IMG/VR virus record: IMGVR_UViG_3300042479_000609
Coordinates: 1-46,658 of that record
Direction: 5' to 3' (one strand)
DNA length: 46,658 nt
Source of the DNA: a virus
Part shown: positions 1-7,823 of the stretch, piece after piece
Numbering within the stretch: position 1 is the stretch's first letter
Layout: every line of letters begins with the position of its first letter
Notes under the pieces: model-generated
The model's database searches: none
Seen by the model: only the letters and a program-made list of their open reading frames with translations
Told to the model about the DNA's origin: nothing
Made by a program: the position numbers and the translations under genes

Positions 1-101
1 ACACACACATCACGGAACGTTACTGCTCGGTCCCCAATGATCTCGGTACGTTCGGGTTGCCATTGCTTGTATTCGTCTGGATAAGTGCTTGTTATTGCCA
101 T
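1..101 (-). CDS. Partial hypothetical protein, 5' end only
   Basis: An open frame starts at an ATG at 99-101 and runs off the left edge of the window without a stop (33 codons visible, beginning MAITSTYPDEYKQW). I do not recognise it. The start lies only 5 nt after a TATAAT box (107-112), so the transcript would be leaderless or nearly so, as at three other genes in this window. The stub is too short for a functional call; an ATG further downstream could also be the true start. Confidence 0.5.
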   Translation of the reverse strand, partial: MAITSTYPDEYKQWQPERTEIIGDRAVTFRDVC

Positions 102-106
102 ATGCT

Positions 107-136
107 ATTATAGCACAAAGATTTAGTTATTTGCAA
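107..136 (-). promoter_or_regulatory. Sigma70-type promoter for the gene leaving the left edge
   Basis: On the minus strand TTGCAA (131-136) and TATAAT (107-112) are separated by 18 bp. The box ends 5 nt before the ATG at 101. It overlaps the stop end of the upstream SGNH gene. The -10 is perfect and the -35 matches 4 of 6. Confidence 0.5.
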
Positions 137-1097
137 TTAAATTGGTGTTATATAATTTTAAATAAAGTTCTGCGTAATGTTGATGTTGTAACGGTCCTGG
201 ATGAGCATTATCGCTACCAAAATCTAAAAAGTCATACTGATATTGAAGTTGAACAAATTCAGGTATGTTATAATGCTTATATATACTCAGTGGATCAAAC
301 ATCAATCCAACTGCCACTAACTTTGCACCTGCTTTTTGGCAAAAATTACTAGCCCTTCTAACAGCAAGAACGTTCTGCCAATACAACGTAGGATTATCAA
401 TCAAGTTAATAGGAAAAGCATTGTTGAGTGTTGGAATGAGTTCATATCTGGAACGGTTTAAATGCAAAATTGTTTTGTCGGCGGTAACCACTGGCATTCT
501 ATTTTGTGTAGTTATCCCCCAAAAGACAATATCACCGGGACGTAGGTCAGATCTTGAAATCTGATCACTTTGCCATATAATACTACTACCGGGTAGTGTT
601 AAATCACTATATGGTAAGTTTAATTTTTGTGAAACTAGATGTTTCCATGTTTGTAATTGTGTTACACCAACTCCGTAGGATATACTGCATCCTACTGCCC
701 AAAATTGCTTACTGGCTACTCTTTGATCTTGCAGAAAATCTGCGGCCAAAAAATCATATGGCGTAGATAACTTACCAGCATTATCGACCTTTCCACTTTG
801 TGCGTGAAAAAGTAAGATTGTATGCAGGGATTCTCTTTGCTTGCTGAAATGATCTTTTGTTTCGTCACTCCAGACGCCATTGGGCGGCCGATAAAATATC
901 TTATCAGCCTTGCGGCAAACTTTATCAAGTTCTTTTAAATTACCCATATCGGCTGCCGACGTATAGACAGTTGCACCGATTGGATTGTTTATGAAAGAAT
1001 CTATATTCTCAAATGTTAGTAAGTATGCTGTAGGATCAAAATTTTTAGCCTCTGTGGCTAACTCCTCAAACACATCACCAACAAATAAGTTAAACAT
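123..1097 (-). CDS. SGNH/GDSL hydrolase-like protein
   Basis: A 324-aa protein whose C-terminal two thirds resemble the SGNH hydrolase fold. Block I is GCSISYG with the putative nucleophile Ser138. A Gly-containing LPGSS block follows near residue 170, and a C-terminal DNAHPG motif could supply the Asp and His. The family includes esterases and carbohydrate O-acetyl esterases or transferases; the substrate cannot be read here. The first 130 residues are not recognised. It overlaps the end of thyX by 8 nt, so the two are probably cotranscribed. It is one of four SGNH-like proteins in the window (others at 15922, 33563 and 44238). No signal peptide is seen, so it should act in the cytoplasm. 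Confidence 0.65.
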   Translation of the reverse strand: MFNLFVGDVFEELATEAKNFDPTAYLLTFENIDSFINNPIGATVYTSAADMGNLKELDKVCRKADKIFYRPPNGVWSDETKDHFSKQRESLHTILLFHAQSGKVDNAGKLSTPYDFLAADFLQDQRVASKQFWAVGCSISYGVGVTQLQTWKHLVSQKLNLPYSDLTLPGSSIIWQSDQISRSDLRPGDIVFWGITTQNRMPVVTADKTILHLNRSRYELIPTLNNAFPINLIDNPTLYWQNVLAVRRASNFCQKAGAKLVAVGLMFDPLSIYKHYNIPEFVQLQYQYDFLDFGSDNAHPGPLQHQHYAELYLKLYNTNLIANN

Positions 1098-1761
1098 TTT
1101 TTACTAAATCATCCGCCATTGGGAAGATTGCTGTGATGGCTTGAGCACAAGCTCTTGCAATTTCTTGATGTTCTTTTTGTGTGCCGTTGGCTGAACGCAA
1201 TTCAATAAAGTGAATCCATGAGCGCAAGGTACCATTCATGTACAAGCGACTTTCAATTAGTCCTTCGGGTAACACAGCTCGGGCTTGTTCTTTGGCTATG
1301 CCGTTTTTAATAGCCCATTCGTATTCACGTTGGGCCGCATAGATAACTCGTTGTTGCGCACGAAACCATTCATTTTGCAACAAGGTGTCTTCGGTTTCTA
1401 TGCTGTTTTGTCTATTCTTTGTGTCTTGGAGTCGTGCTTCTCTATGTACGAAGTTAAGATCCTTTGTTGGATCAGCGTAACGCTGGGAGAATTCTTGAAA
1501 ACTAAAACTTCTGTGTCGCAAGATTTGTCTTGCAATGTCTCTTGTTGTGGTGATTTCCATGCAGGCTGACACCATTTCGAGTGGGCTCCAGTGTTGGTGC
1601 TTGACCAAGTATCGGATGAGTTTTTCTGATGTATCTGTGTTGAGCTGATTGGAGGGATTGCTGACACGGGCGCAATACGCAATGAGTTCTTGCGCATCTG
1701 CAATGCCCATATCTGCAAATCTCTCTGTTGGCTGTGAATAGGATAATAGTTGAACATCCAT
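1090..1761 (-). CDS. thyX: Flavin-dependent thymidylate synthase
   Basis: ThyX makes dTMP from dUMP using methylene-tetrahydrofolate, FAD and NAD(P)H. The 223-aa length is typical. The ThyX signature RHR-x7-S is seen as RHRSFSFQEFSQR (residues 82-94), preceded by HWSPLEM (about 57-63), and the C-terminal region has LRSWIHFIELR, also typical of the family. It lies between a small phage protein (5 nt upstream) and the SGNH protein (8-nt overlap). With dCMP deaminase (12510-12947) it would supply thymidylate during phage replication. No Shine-Dalgarno is obvious, which suggests translational coupling. Confidence 0.95.
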   Translation of the reverse strand: MDVQLLSYSQPTERFADMGIADAQELIAYCARVSNPSNQLNTDTSEKLIRYLVKHQHWSPLEMVSACMEITTTRDIARQILRHRSFSFQEFSQRYADPTKDLNFVHREARLQDTKNRQNSIETEDTLLQNEWFRAQQRVIYAAQREYEWAIKNGIAKEQARAVLPEGLIESRLYMNGTLRSWIHFIELRSANGTQKEHQEIARACAQAITAIFPMADDLVKNV

Positions 1762-1766
1762 GATAT

Positions 1767-2069
1767 TTATAAGTTGCCTAATAGTTTATCTGTTTCGGGT
1801 TGAAGAATATCAGCCACAGCCTCAATGTCAAGAATAAAATCCATGTTAACAATGTCATCTTGGTTTTCTTGAATAAAACGTTCAACAACTACATGAATAT
1901 CATCAATGTTAAGGCCTTGCTTTTTTAACGTTTGAAAGTTGATGGTTTTTTGCTTTTTATCAACAAGTTTAAAAACCATTTTCTTAACACACTCAAGAGG
2001 AATATGATTTAAATCAACATCATTGATAATCGCCTCCCACTTTTTTAAAAAGTCCTCACCTCGTTGCAT
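1767..2069 (-). CDS. Hypothetical protein, 100 aa
   Basis: A small, charged, probably helical protein with no motif I recognise. The start overlaps the 3' end of the upstream 230-aa gene by 14 nt, and thyX begins 5 nt after its stop, so it sits in a compact operon running 2948 to 123. No signal peptide or membrane segment. Confidence 0.7.
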   Translation of the reverse strand: MQRGEDFLKKWEAIINDVDLNHIPLECVKKMVFKLVDKKQKTINFQTLKKQGLNIDDIHVVVERFIQENQDDIVNMDFILDIEAVADILQPETDKLLGNL

Positions 2070-2748
2070 CCGCTACCGCCTTTTTTGTTCTAGTGCGTTT
2101 GGTGGTAGTTTTAGTTTGTGGTACTCCTGACATTTGTGCGGCTTCAGACTTTAATCTGGCACTCTCAGCCAATAAGCCTTGTGCTTCCCTTTCCATGCGA
2201 TCTGCTTGAGCCAATCGATCACGGGCAAGTTGTACATCGTCTAGTGCTAGTGCGGCATCAGATCCTGCAACATTTGATCCTCGTTGTAGGTTTGATCCTG
2301 AGCCAACTTCACGACCAAAGTCGTCTCGGCGATTTACTTTTCCAGTCATTCCACGATTTTTGTCAAGGTCGGCCATTTCACGAATAGCACTTTCTCCCAA
2401 CCTCATCTTACGAATGATGCCATTCATTTCTTCAAGATTGACATGGCTAGATGCACTAGCAGTAACAGTGACCTGTTTTGCCTGCACCTTTTTAATCATG
2501 CCTTCTGCATGTAAAGTTTGTAGCATGGGACGACCATCAGAAAACAATGTACGGAATAATGCATCCCCAAGATTTTCTGCTGACTGACCCTCTGGTGATT
2601 CTAATGTACGCATGATAGAATCATGTAAATGTACTGCCAGGGTGTCTGGGTAGACAACCAACGCCATGTGCTCTTCTCCTGGCACTTCTCGAAATACAAT
2701 AGCAACCTTACGGTCACCGTGTTTACCAATATGTTTGATCATATTCAT
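2056..2748 (-). CDS. Conserved phage-type hypothetical protein, 230 aa
   Basis: The N-terminal domain (about 1-75) begins MNMIKHIGKHGDRKVAIVFR. A long Ala/Glu/Arg/Leu-rich stretch (about 165-210) should form a coiled coil, and the tail is rich in Lys, Arg and Thr. From memory, similar proteins with the same start occur in marine T4-like and uncultured phages next to a short partner like the upstream gene; the function is unknown. It overlaps the upstream gene by 4 nt and the downstream one by 14 nt. A structural or scaffolding role would be a guess from the coiled coil and basic tail only. Confidence 0.75.
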   Translation of the reverse strand: MNMIKHIGKHGDRKVAIVFREVPGEEHMALVVYPDTLAVHLHDSIMRTLESPEGQSAENLGDALFRTLFSDGRPMLQTLHAEGMIKKVQAKQVTVTASASSHVNLEEMNGIIRKMRLGESAIREMADLDKNRGMTGKVNRRDDFGREVGSGSNLQRGSNVAGSDAALALDDVQLARDRLAQADRMEREAQGLLAESARLKSEAAQMSGVPQTKTTTKRTRTKKAVADATR

Positions 2749-2948
2749 TCTCCTTTGTTGTTTTCTTCGGCAATTGATGCCTCTGCACGTGATATAACTG
2801 AGTTTACAAAAATAGTAAGTTTGTCATATACGTCACCAATTGATTTCATCTCGTCGGCTCTAAAAGCGCCTCGGCTACAAGCCAAATCTATGATGTTCTT
2901 TATCACAATAAGATCTGTGATTTTAATTTGATTGTCGGTATCATCCAT
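2745..2948 (-). CDS. Conserved small phage protein, 67 aa
   Basis: A short acidic helical protein (ITDLIVIKNIIDLACSRGAF in the N-terminal half). It precedes the 230-aa protein with a 4-nt ATGA overlap. Short proteins with the pattern IRNIIDLA.RGAF are, as I recall, paired with that larger protein in other phages; the role is unknown. It follows a terminator and no strong Shine-Dalgarno is visible, so its promoter is unclear. Confidence 0.7.
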   Translation of the reverse strand: MDDTDNQIKITDLIVIKNIIDLACSRGAFRADEMKSIGDVYDKLTIFVNSVISRAEASIAEENNKGE

Positions 2949-2968
2949 ACTGATATTTACTGAATAAA

Positions 2969-2998
2969 AAACCCGGAAGAATAAAATCCTCCGGGTTT
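2969..2998 (-). terminator. Rho-independent terminator after the VWA gene
   Basis: A 9-bp stem AAACCCGGA/TCCGGGTTT with a 12-nt loop. On the minus strand the stem is followed by a run of six T, just downstream of the stop of the 3018-4310 gene. Confidence 0.85.
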
Positions 2999-3017
2999 AT
3001 TACGGGTTTTGGACAAA

Positions 3018-4310
3018 TTAGTCTTGGTCGCCTTCACCGTACAATGCCCAAACACCAAATGGTGGTTCAGGATTGCGGTCACCGTGTATGATCCATAGCG
3101 TGTCACAGTAATTGGGATCGCCCCAGCTACCAAACGGATAGCCGTCTGTGAATACCACAAGTTTTTTAGGCTCAATTTCGGCACCCTTGAGGTACTTAAA
3201 AATAGCGCCAAATTCTGTACCACCACCACCTTGGATGTTGTATTCTGTGATATCTTCCAAGTTGTCGCTGTCATACTGTTGTGGGTTGTATGTGTCTGTG
3301 TCAAATGTAAACACATGAATACGATACGAGTCAAACGATTCCATAATGCCTTGAATCTCACTTAGGAAGTCTTTGCATTGTTCTGTACTAATTGAACCCG
3401 ACGTGTCAATGGCCACAGCAATGTCAATGGCGTCATTGGTCTTCATGCCAGGCATTACAGCATCCATGTCCCAACCTTTGCGGCTGGTACGCATCCAGGA
3501 GTAGTCACTTTTGATAGTGCTTTCTAATTGCATACGAAGCATCTCACGCCAGTCCATCACAGGCTCTGTCAATTCTTGAAGCATGCGTTTGACACCTGCG
3601 GGTAAATTGCCAGCATCGCAGGTTTGTGCGGCGCTTAAAACAGCAGACTTGATCTCGTCACGAATGCGATCTTTTTCTTCTTGCGAAAGCTTTGGTCGTC
3701 CTTTGCCTTCTTTGTCGCCATCACCATCGTCATCGCCACTGCCGTCACTTTCATCATCGCCATCCATGTGTTCATCGAGCATTTTGTCAATGAGCTGATC
3801 TATATTGAGTTTTTCTGCGTTTTCGTACAAGATATCATAGATCTCTTCCGAACTTTTACCTTCATATTTTTGATCATACAAACATGGTACGCTGGTGATG
3901 AATTCACCTACTTTGTGTTTCTTTAAGTCTGCATTAACACAATAATCGTTTGCAATATTCCAAAGTTGATGATCTCTGTTGCCTTTACGTCCAAAGTGAT
4001 CGTAGACACAATGTAGTACTTCGTGTCCAAACAAGAACTCAATTTCTTTAGGTTTCAAAAGTTTAATAAAGCGACTATTATAGTAGAAGTTGCGGCCATC
4101 TGTGGCGGCAGTACTACACCACTCATCGGCATTGATAAGTTTTAAACGAGTTGCCAGGTTGCCAAAGAAACTGGTCCGGAGCAACATGCCAACTCTTGCA
4201 GTAACAAGTAATTCACGAACTTCTCTATCCAATTTAGGATCTGTCGGTCCAATTAGATTTTTAAACTTCTTAGAAAGTTCTTTTTTGTTTTCGGTAGTTG
4301 CAGTACTCAT
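3018..4310 (-). CDS. VWA-domain putative metallopeptidase (partner of MoxR)
   Basis: A 430-aa two-part protein. The N-terminal part carries a zinc-peptidase-like HEVLH (96-100) followed by CVYDH. A strongly acidic Gly/Asp/Glu linker spans about 183-205. The C-terminal part is a von Willebrand A domain with MIDAS motif DTSGS (302-306) and DGYPFG near the end. The architecture fits the DUF2201-like metallopeptidase plus VWA family, which is commonly found with MoxR AAA+ ATPases; one lies upstream at 5003-6103 with two small genes between. The pair may remodel or activate a metal-dependent protein complex, but the client is unknown. It has its own consensus promoter at 4337-4365 and a clear terminator. 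Confidence 0.85.
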   Translation of the reverse strand: MSTATTENKKELSKKFKNLIGPTDPKLDREVRELLVTARVGMLLRTSFFGNLATRLKLINADEWCSTAATDGRNFYYNSRFIKLLKPKEIEFLFGHEVLHCVYDHFGRKGNRDHQLWNIANDYCVNADLKKHKVGEFITSVPCLYDQKYEGKSSEEIYDILYENAEKLNIDQLIDKMLDEHMDGDDESDGSGDDDGDGDKEGKGRPKLSQEEKDRIRDEIKSAVLSAAQTCDAGNLPAGVKRMLQELTEPVMDWREMLRMQLESTIKSDYSWMRTSRKGWDMDAVMPGMKTNDAIDIAVAIDTSGSISTEQCKDFLSEIQGIMESFDSYRIHVFTFDTDTYNPQQYDSDNLEDITEYNIQGGGGTEFGAIFKYLKGAEIEPKKLVVFTDGYPFGSWGDPNYCDTLWIIHGDRNPEPPFGVWALYGEGDQD

Positions 4311-4336
4311 TTAGGCTCCTTGTTTAACTATACTGT

Positions 4337-4365
4337 ATTATAGCAATTATTGATTTATTGGTCAA
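4337..4365 (-). promoter_or_regulatory. Consensus sigma70 promoter for the VWA gene
   Basis: TTGACC (4360-4365), 17 bp, TATAAT (4337-4342), 27 nt before the ATG at 4310. The -35 lies inside the end of the preceding gene. It has the TTGACY-N17-TATAAT form repeated through the window. Confidence 0.88.
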
Positions 4366-4726
4366 CTGTATGTGCCAGTTGAAAATAGGCCAGTTCTTTG
4401 TCTGTGGCCAGGTAAATTCTCAAATCATTGTAGCAATTGGTCCAGGACCAGTGCGGATTACATTCTACAGGTAGGTCTTTGGAGTTTGGTTTAACCCAAC
4501 CACCTTTGACTGCCATCATTGGTACTTTGGTTACTAACCAACTGTGAATCTCTTCATATTGCCTAACTTCGGCACTCCAGCCATATGCTTCTGTTAGAAA
4601 TTGCAATGCTTGATTGTAGGCCAACGGCCCTTCTCCGTTGCTCATGCGCTGACTAAATCCAACGTAGTATTCAAACCAACTACGGTATCTATAGCGGCCG
4701 TCTAATTTGTATATATTGTATTTCAT
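4355..4726 (-). CDS. Hypothetical protein, 123 aa
   Basis: An aromatic-rich soluble protein (many Trp and Tyr, for example YRYRSWFEYYVGFSQRM) without a recognised domain. The start overlaps the stop of the upstream 78-aa gene by 4 nt (ATGA). Its 3' end carries the -35 box for the VWA gene. It lies between moxR-like and VWA genes and may belong to that operon; this is context only. Confidence 0.7.
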   Translation of the reverse strand: MKYNIYKLDGRYRYRSWFEYYVGFSQRMSNGEGPLAYNQALQFLTEAYGWSAEVRQYEEIHSWLVTKVPMMAVKGGWVKPNSKDLPVECNPHWSWTNCYNDLRIYLATDKELAYFQLAHTVDQ

Positions 4727-4959
4727 CTTAGATATTTAAGGCCAAATAAAGTAGCATCGTGTGGATCTCTAAAAATAAAATCCACAGTCCATGTATCAAC
4801 TTGAGTATCCATATTTAGGATTGGGCTTTGGTAGTACCAACGACTTTTATCTCTGCCAAAATCTTGGTAGACTTTTTTGAGAAAAGTCTGGACCTGGTGG
4901 TGACTGTACGGATCAAAACTAATCCGTACAGTAGCATAAGAGGGAGTCTGTTCATGCAT
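4723..4959 (-). CDS. Hypothetical protein, 78 aa
   Basis: The open frame extends upstream to 5139 inside the MoxR gene, but that part reads as shadow sequence. The ATG at 4957-4959 (MHEQTPSYATVRISFDPYS) gives a sensible protein. It ends in an ATGA overlap with the next gene. No family recognised; it sits 43 nt after the MoxR stop. Confidence 0.65.
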   Translation of the reverse strand: MHEQTPSYATVRISFDPYSHHQVQTFLKKVYQDFGRDKSRWYYQSPILNMDTQVDTWTVDFIFRDPHDATLFGLKYLR

Positions 4960-5002
4960 AGCCCTATGCCTTCGTTTAGGAAGTTGAACAGACTCCAAAC
5001 AC

Positions 5003-6103
5003 TTAGCCGTTAGCCTGCAAGATGTACTTGCCGTAACGTTGATGAAACTCGTCAAAGTTCTTGAGCTTGGTAGGCATGAACGGCAAGTTGTATGTGGTAA
5101 GCGCAATTCTAGCACCCATAACAACCAACTCTGTTTCAAAGTTTTTCATCATGTAGCCAATAAAGTTGTCTGCCATTTCATGGAACTTCTTGTCATCGAC
5201 CTTGGCCTCAACAGCATCTTTAAGTTCGTAGCACATTGACACTACCAACGAATACATGGCACTTACTTCTTTGACTTTTAGTTCTGTCTCTTTGCCACGC
5301 AAGATATCTTCCGGCTTGGGCAGTTTACTAGCAATCTTGCGATGAGCCATAAACTTAACAGCAAGTCCTTCACCAACACTACCTGCAATTAAGTCTGTAA
5401 GTGTGGTGTCGTCTGTGTCCTCGTCTGCCAACAGTTCGCTAACAAAGGTCCACGAACGTGGTGTAGCAAAGGCACGGCTGGAGCTCTTGGCATCAAAGTC
5501 GTACAAGTCTTGTTTGGCAAATGTAATGTAGCCAACAACGTCTTTGTGGATTTGATTGCGAACAGCCCAGTCTTGCCAGCTTGAAAAGTCCACACGCATC
5601 TCCACGTGAACAAAACGGTTTGCCAATGGAGTAGGCATACGATATGTAACACCTTTGTCGCTTTCACGATTACCTGCGGCAATCATTACAACATTGTCGG
5701 GCAATTTATATTTGCCGATACGACGATTCAAAACAAGTTGGTAAGCCGCGGCCTGTACAGCAGGAGCCGCCGAGTTCATTTCATCCATGAACAAAACCAC
5801 AACTGGATACTTACTGGCCAACTCTTCATCGGGCAAGTCAATGGGCGGTGCCCAATCCATCTTACCAAGTTCTTTGTTATAGAACGGAATACCTCGAATA
5901 TCTGTAGGATCCATTTGACCCAAGCGAAGGTCGATCATAAAGCCGCCGAGATCCTTGGTAATCTCTGCAACAACGTCGGACTTGCCAATGCCGGGAGGAC
6001 CCCACAAGAACAAGGGACGTTTTTTAGCAAAACATTTTTTAATTGCACGACGAGCACCTTCTGAGGTAACTGTACGGTGATCTGATGCTGATACTTTTGG
6101 CAT
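5003..6103 (-). CDS. MoxR-type AAA+ ATPase
   Basis: A 366-aa AAA+ ATPase. Walker A is GPPGIGKS (35-42) and Walker B is VVVLFMDEMN with D107 and E108. The text after it (SAAPAVQAAAYQLVLNRRIG, then AAGNRESD with the sensor Asn) is characteristic of MoxR-like proteins. MoxR ATPases act as chaperones together with VWA-domain partners, and such a partner is encoded at 3018-4310. It has its own consensus promoter (6140-6168) and starts the moxR/VWA operon. Conserved in T4-like phages of aquatic bacteria as far as I recall; its role in infection is unknown. Confidence 0.9.
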   Translation of the reverse strand: MPKVSASDHRTVTSEGARRAIKKCFAKKRPLFLWGPPGIGKSDVVAEITKDLGGFMIDLRLGQMDPTDIRGIPFYNKELGKMDWAPPIDLPDEELASKYPVVVLFMDEMNSAAPAVQAAAYQLVLNRRIGKYKLPDNVVMIAAGNRESDKGVTYRMPTPLANRFVHVEMRVDFSSWQDWAVRNQIHKDVVGYITFAKQDLYDFDAKSSSRAFATPRSWTFVSELLADEDTDDTTLTDLIAGSVGEGLAVKFMAHRKIASKLPKPEDILRGKETELKVKEVSAMYSLVVSMCYELKDAVEAKVDDKKFHEMADNFIGYMMKNFETELVVMGARIALTTYNLPFMPTKLKNFDEFHQRYGKYILQANG

Positions 6104-6139
6104 AGGGCTATTTCTTTCTTAAGTTGTTACAATACTAAT

Positions 6140-6168
6140 ATTATACAAAAATCTGTTTTACTGGTCAA
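6140..6168 (-). promoter_or_regulatory. Consensus sigma70 promoter for the MoxR gene
   Basis: TTGACC (6163-6168), 17 bp, TATAAT (6140-6145), 36 nt before the ATG at 6103. Confidence 0.88.
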
Positions 6169-6596
6169 CTGTTTTCTGCAAGTTCTTCTTCTTCATTGTC
6201 CCAGTCTGAGTCACTAGAGGTTTCAATTTCTATATGACCAAACTTGAGCAACCCGGCATCTGCAGAAACTTCAAACGGGTATTCAAATTCAACGAATGCA
6301 CCAAGTTCCTGCAAAAATTCTTGTGAGTATTCCTCATCTTGGATGTCTTCGATACGAATGCAACCAATACTGCCCGAATCCACTGAGTGACTAGTTCGCA
6401 TATTGGAACCGTAAGTACCGTCACCGTATGCAGTACCAAAACTGGCAAAGCGTCGACCATCTTTTAGTGTAAACTCACCTTCTACACCCCGCCCTGGTGA
6501 TCCAGGCGGAAAGAACAAACCAACACATTCGTCCCAGGCATCGTGCATGACATAGCACAGATCACCAACGTAATATTTTCCTGCGGGCATTGTCAT
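6165..6596 (-). CDS. Hypothetical protein, 143 aa
   Basis: Begins MTMPAGKYYVGDLCYVMHD, a start I associate with a conserved family of unknown function found in bacteria and phages. The middle is Gly-rich (GTAYGDGTYGSN) and probably beta-rich; the C-terminus is very acidic. A GGAAT Shine-Dalgarno sits 5 nt before the first ATG. It follows the 55-aa gene by 9 nt. An ATG two codons later (MPAGKYY) is an alternative start. Confidence 0.75.
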   Translation of the reverse strand: MTMPAGKYYVGDLCYVMHDAWDECVGLFFPPGSPGRGVEGEFTLKDGRRFASFGTAYGDGTYGSNMRTSHSVDSGSIGCIRIEDIQDEEYSQEFLQELGAFVEFEYPFEVSADAGLLKFGHIEIETSSDSDWDNEEEELAENS

Positions 6597-6605
6597 ACCA
6601 ATTCC

Positions 6606-6773
6606 TTAAGAGTTAACAGTTTGATAAGGGCTAAGTTCCTCGGCGCTGTCAGAGTCAGAAGCTTCATAAACCCATGTAATCGGCACTTCTAAAATTCTTG
6701 CCACTGTCACAGGCAGGTAGCCTTCTTCGAGCAAGTCATTGATCTCGATTGATAATTCTGCCATTCTACTCAT
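6606..6773 (-). CDS. Small putative helix-turn-helix protein, 55 aa
   Basis: ATG at 6771-6773, stop at 6606-6608. The segment GYLPVTVARILEVPITWVYE reads like a short helix-turn-helix, and the C-terminus is acidic. It starts 3 nt after the stop of the 76-aa gene and ends 9 nt before the 143-aa gene, so the three probably share the promoter at 7032-7060. DNA binding is an inference from the pattern only. Confidence 0.6.
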   Translation of the reverse strand: MSRMAELSIEINDLLEEGYLPVTVARILEVPITWVYEASDSDSAEELSPYQTVNS

Positions 6774-6776
6774 AGT

Positions 6777-7007
6777 TTAACCCCAGTCCTTTTTGTCACC
6801 GTATTGTTCGTTCCAGTCGTAACCGGCATTGTATTCTGCAATTTCTTCATCTGACATAGCAGTAACCTTGTCACCATTGTATGTTCCTTCAGGGAACCAG
6901 TGAGGATTACGGTCGCGATGATAGTAAGAATCGGCACTACCACGATCGTACAAGGATCCGTGGCGCTTGCGATCAAACTGTGGTAGCATTTCAAGTGTAA
7001 CTGTCAT
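6777..7007 (-). CDS. Hypothetical protein, 76 aa
   Basis: A hydrophilic protein rich in Tyr, Asp and Arg (RKRHGSLYDRGSADSYYHRD). No recognised domain. An AAAGGAG Shine-Dalgarno precedes the ATG, and a consensus promoter lies at 7032-7060. First gene of a small operon continuing to 6165. Confidence 0.75.
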   Translation of the reverse strand: MTVTLEMLPQFDRKRHGSLYDRGSADSYYHRDRNPHWFPEGTYNGDKVTAMSDEEIAEYNAGYDWNEQYGDKKDWG

Positions 7008-7031
7008 AGTCTACTCCTTTAATATATGTAT

Positions 7032-7060
7032 ATTATAATAGAATTAGAATTACTGGTCAA
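7032..7060 (-). promoter_or_regulatory. Consensus sigma70 promoter for the 76-aa gene
   Basis: TTGACC (7055-7060), 17 bp, TATAAT (7032-7037), 24 nt before the ATG at 7007. It overlaps the end of the 59-aa gene. Confidence 0.88.
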
Positions 7061-7229
7061 CTGGTGCAAACATCTTGCTACCGTTTTCCATGACTACACG
7101 ATATGCTTCCATTGTTTTTTGTGTTTGGGCAAGTGGGCTTTTTTGGATAAATTGCATCATTTCCAAAAATCCCATACCCAGAAACTCTGCATCTTTTTGT
7201 ATAACTTTAATTGCTGTGATTGTCTGCAT
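7050..7229 (-). CDS. Hypothetical protein, 59 aa
   Basis: ATG at 7227-7229 (MQTITAIKVIQKDAEFLGMG), stop at 7050-7052. It has AGAGGAG as Shine-Dalgarno and its own consensus promoter (7259-7287). The protein is helical and soluble with several Met and Gln; no family recognised. Its last codons (PVDQ) are written by the -35 box of the next promoter. Confidence 0.7.
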   Translation of the reverse strand: MQTITAIKVIQKDAEFLGMGFLEMMQFIQKSPLAQTQKTMEAYRVVMENGSKMFAPVDQ

Positions 7230-7258
7230 ACTGGCTCCTCTTTGTTAAACTATGCTAT

Positions 7259-7287
7259 ATTATAGCAAATTGGGAAATATCGGTCAA
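7259..7287 (-). promoter_or_regulatory. Consensus sigma70 promoter for the 59-aa gene
   Basis: TTGACC (7282-7287), 17 bp, TATAAT (7259-7264), 29 nt before the ATG at 7229. Confidence 0.88.
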
Positions 7288-7293
7288 CCAAAA

Positions 7294-7677
7294 TTAAACC
7301 CAGCTGTCAACCATCATAACGGGCTTCTTCATCACTCGTTTGACAAAGTCCTCGGGCTCGTCATCTGCACGGACTAGCACAAAGCCCATGCTCTCTACCA
7401 AGTCCACCTCGCATACCTGCAGGTCCACCGCGGCCGCTTCAAATGCAATGTTCATTTTGGTAAGGGCATACTTAACGCCTGCTTGGAAGGCCTCGTACTC
7501 GTTTGCGCCTGTTTCATCAAAGTCAAACTCTGTTTCCATAATGTGGGCAAACTCTTGTCCATCTGCCACGATGAACTTGTTTATCTTCTTCCAGTTGCTC
7601 TGCTTCTCACTGTCAAAGTGGTCACAGCACTCGTTAATGTCAAAACTAGCAAAGTTGTCATAGTTTACTGTAGTCAT
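7294..7677 (-). CDS. Hypothetical protein, 127 aa
   Basis: An acidic soluble protein (FDFDETGANEYEAFQAG in the middle) with no recognised domain. It is a single-gene unit with a consensus promoter at 7709-7737; the next promoter's -35 lies just after its stop. Confidence 0.75.
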   Translation of the reverse strand: MTTVNYDNFASFDINECCDHFDSEKQSNWKKINKFIVADGQEFAHIMETEFDFDETGANEYEAFQAGVKYALTKMNIAFEAAAVDLQVCEVDLVESMGFVLVRADDEPEDFVKRVMKKPVMMVDSWV

Positions 7678-7708
7678 TTCTCGCTCCCTTTTGTGTTAAC
7701 ATGTGTAT

Positions 7709-7737
7709 ATTATAGCAAATGGGCAAATTCTGGTCAA
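7709..7737 (-). promoter_or_regulatory. Consensus sigma70 promoter for the 127-aa gene
   Basis: TTGACC (7732-7737), 17 bp, TATAAT (7709-7714), 31 nt before the ATG at 7677. Confidence 0.88.
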
Positions 7738-7767
7738 CCACAGGAATTGTGGTATTTTTGCAACAAA

Positions 7768-7790
7768 AAACCCTACATTTTGTAGGGTTT
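7768..7790 (-). terminator. Rho-independent terminator after the PP-loop gene
   Basis: A 10-bp stem AAACCCTACA/TGTAGGGTTT with a 3-nt loop. On the minus strand the stem runs into a T tract (TTTTTTG). It lies 34 nt after the stop at 7824. Confidence 0.85.
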
Positions 7791-7823
7791 TGTGTGTGGG
7801 TTTAATGCAACAGTCTGTCAAAT

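Noticed and set aside
716-928. Minus-strand frame inside the first SGNH gene
   Set aside because: Out-of-frame shadow of the SGNH gene with no own signals.
2118-2931. Several plus-strand frames opposite the 2056-2948 genes
   Set aside because: Antisense shadows without Shine-Dalgarno or recognisable domains.
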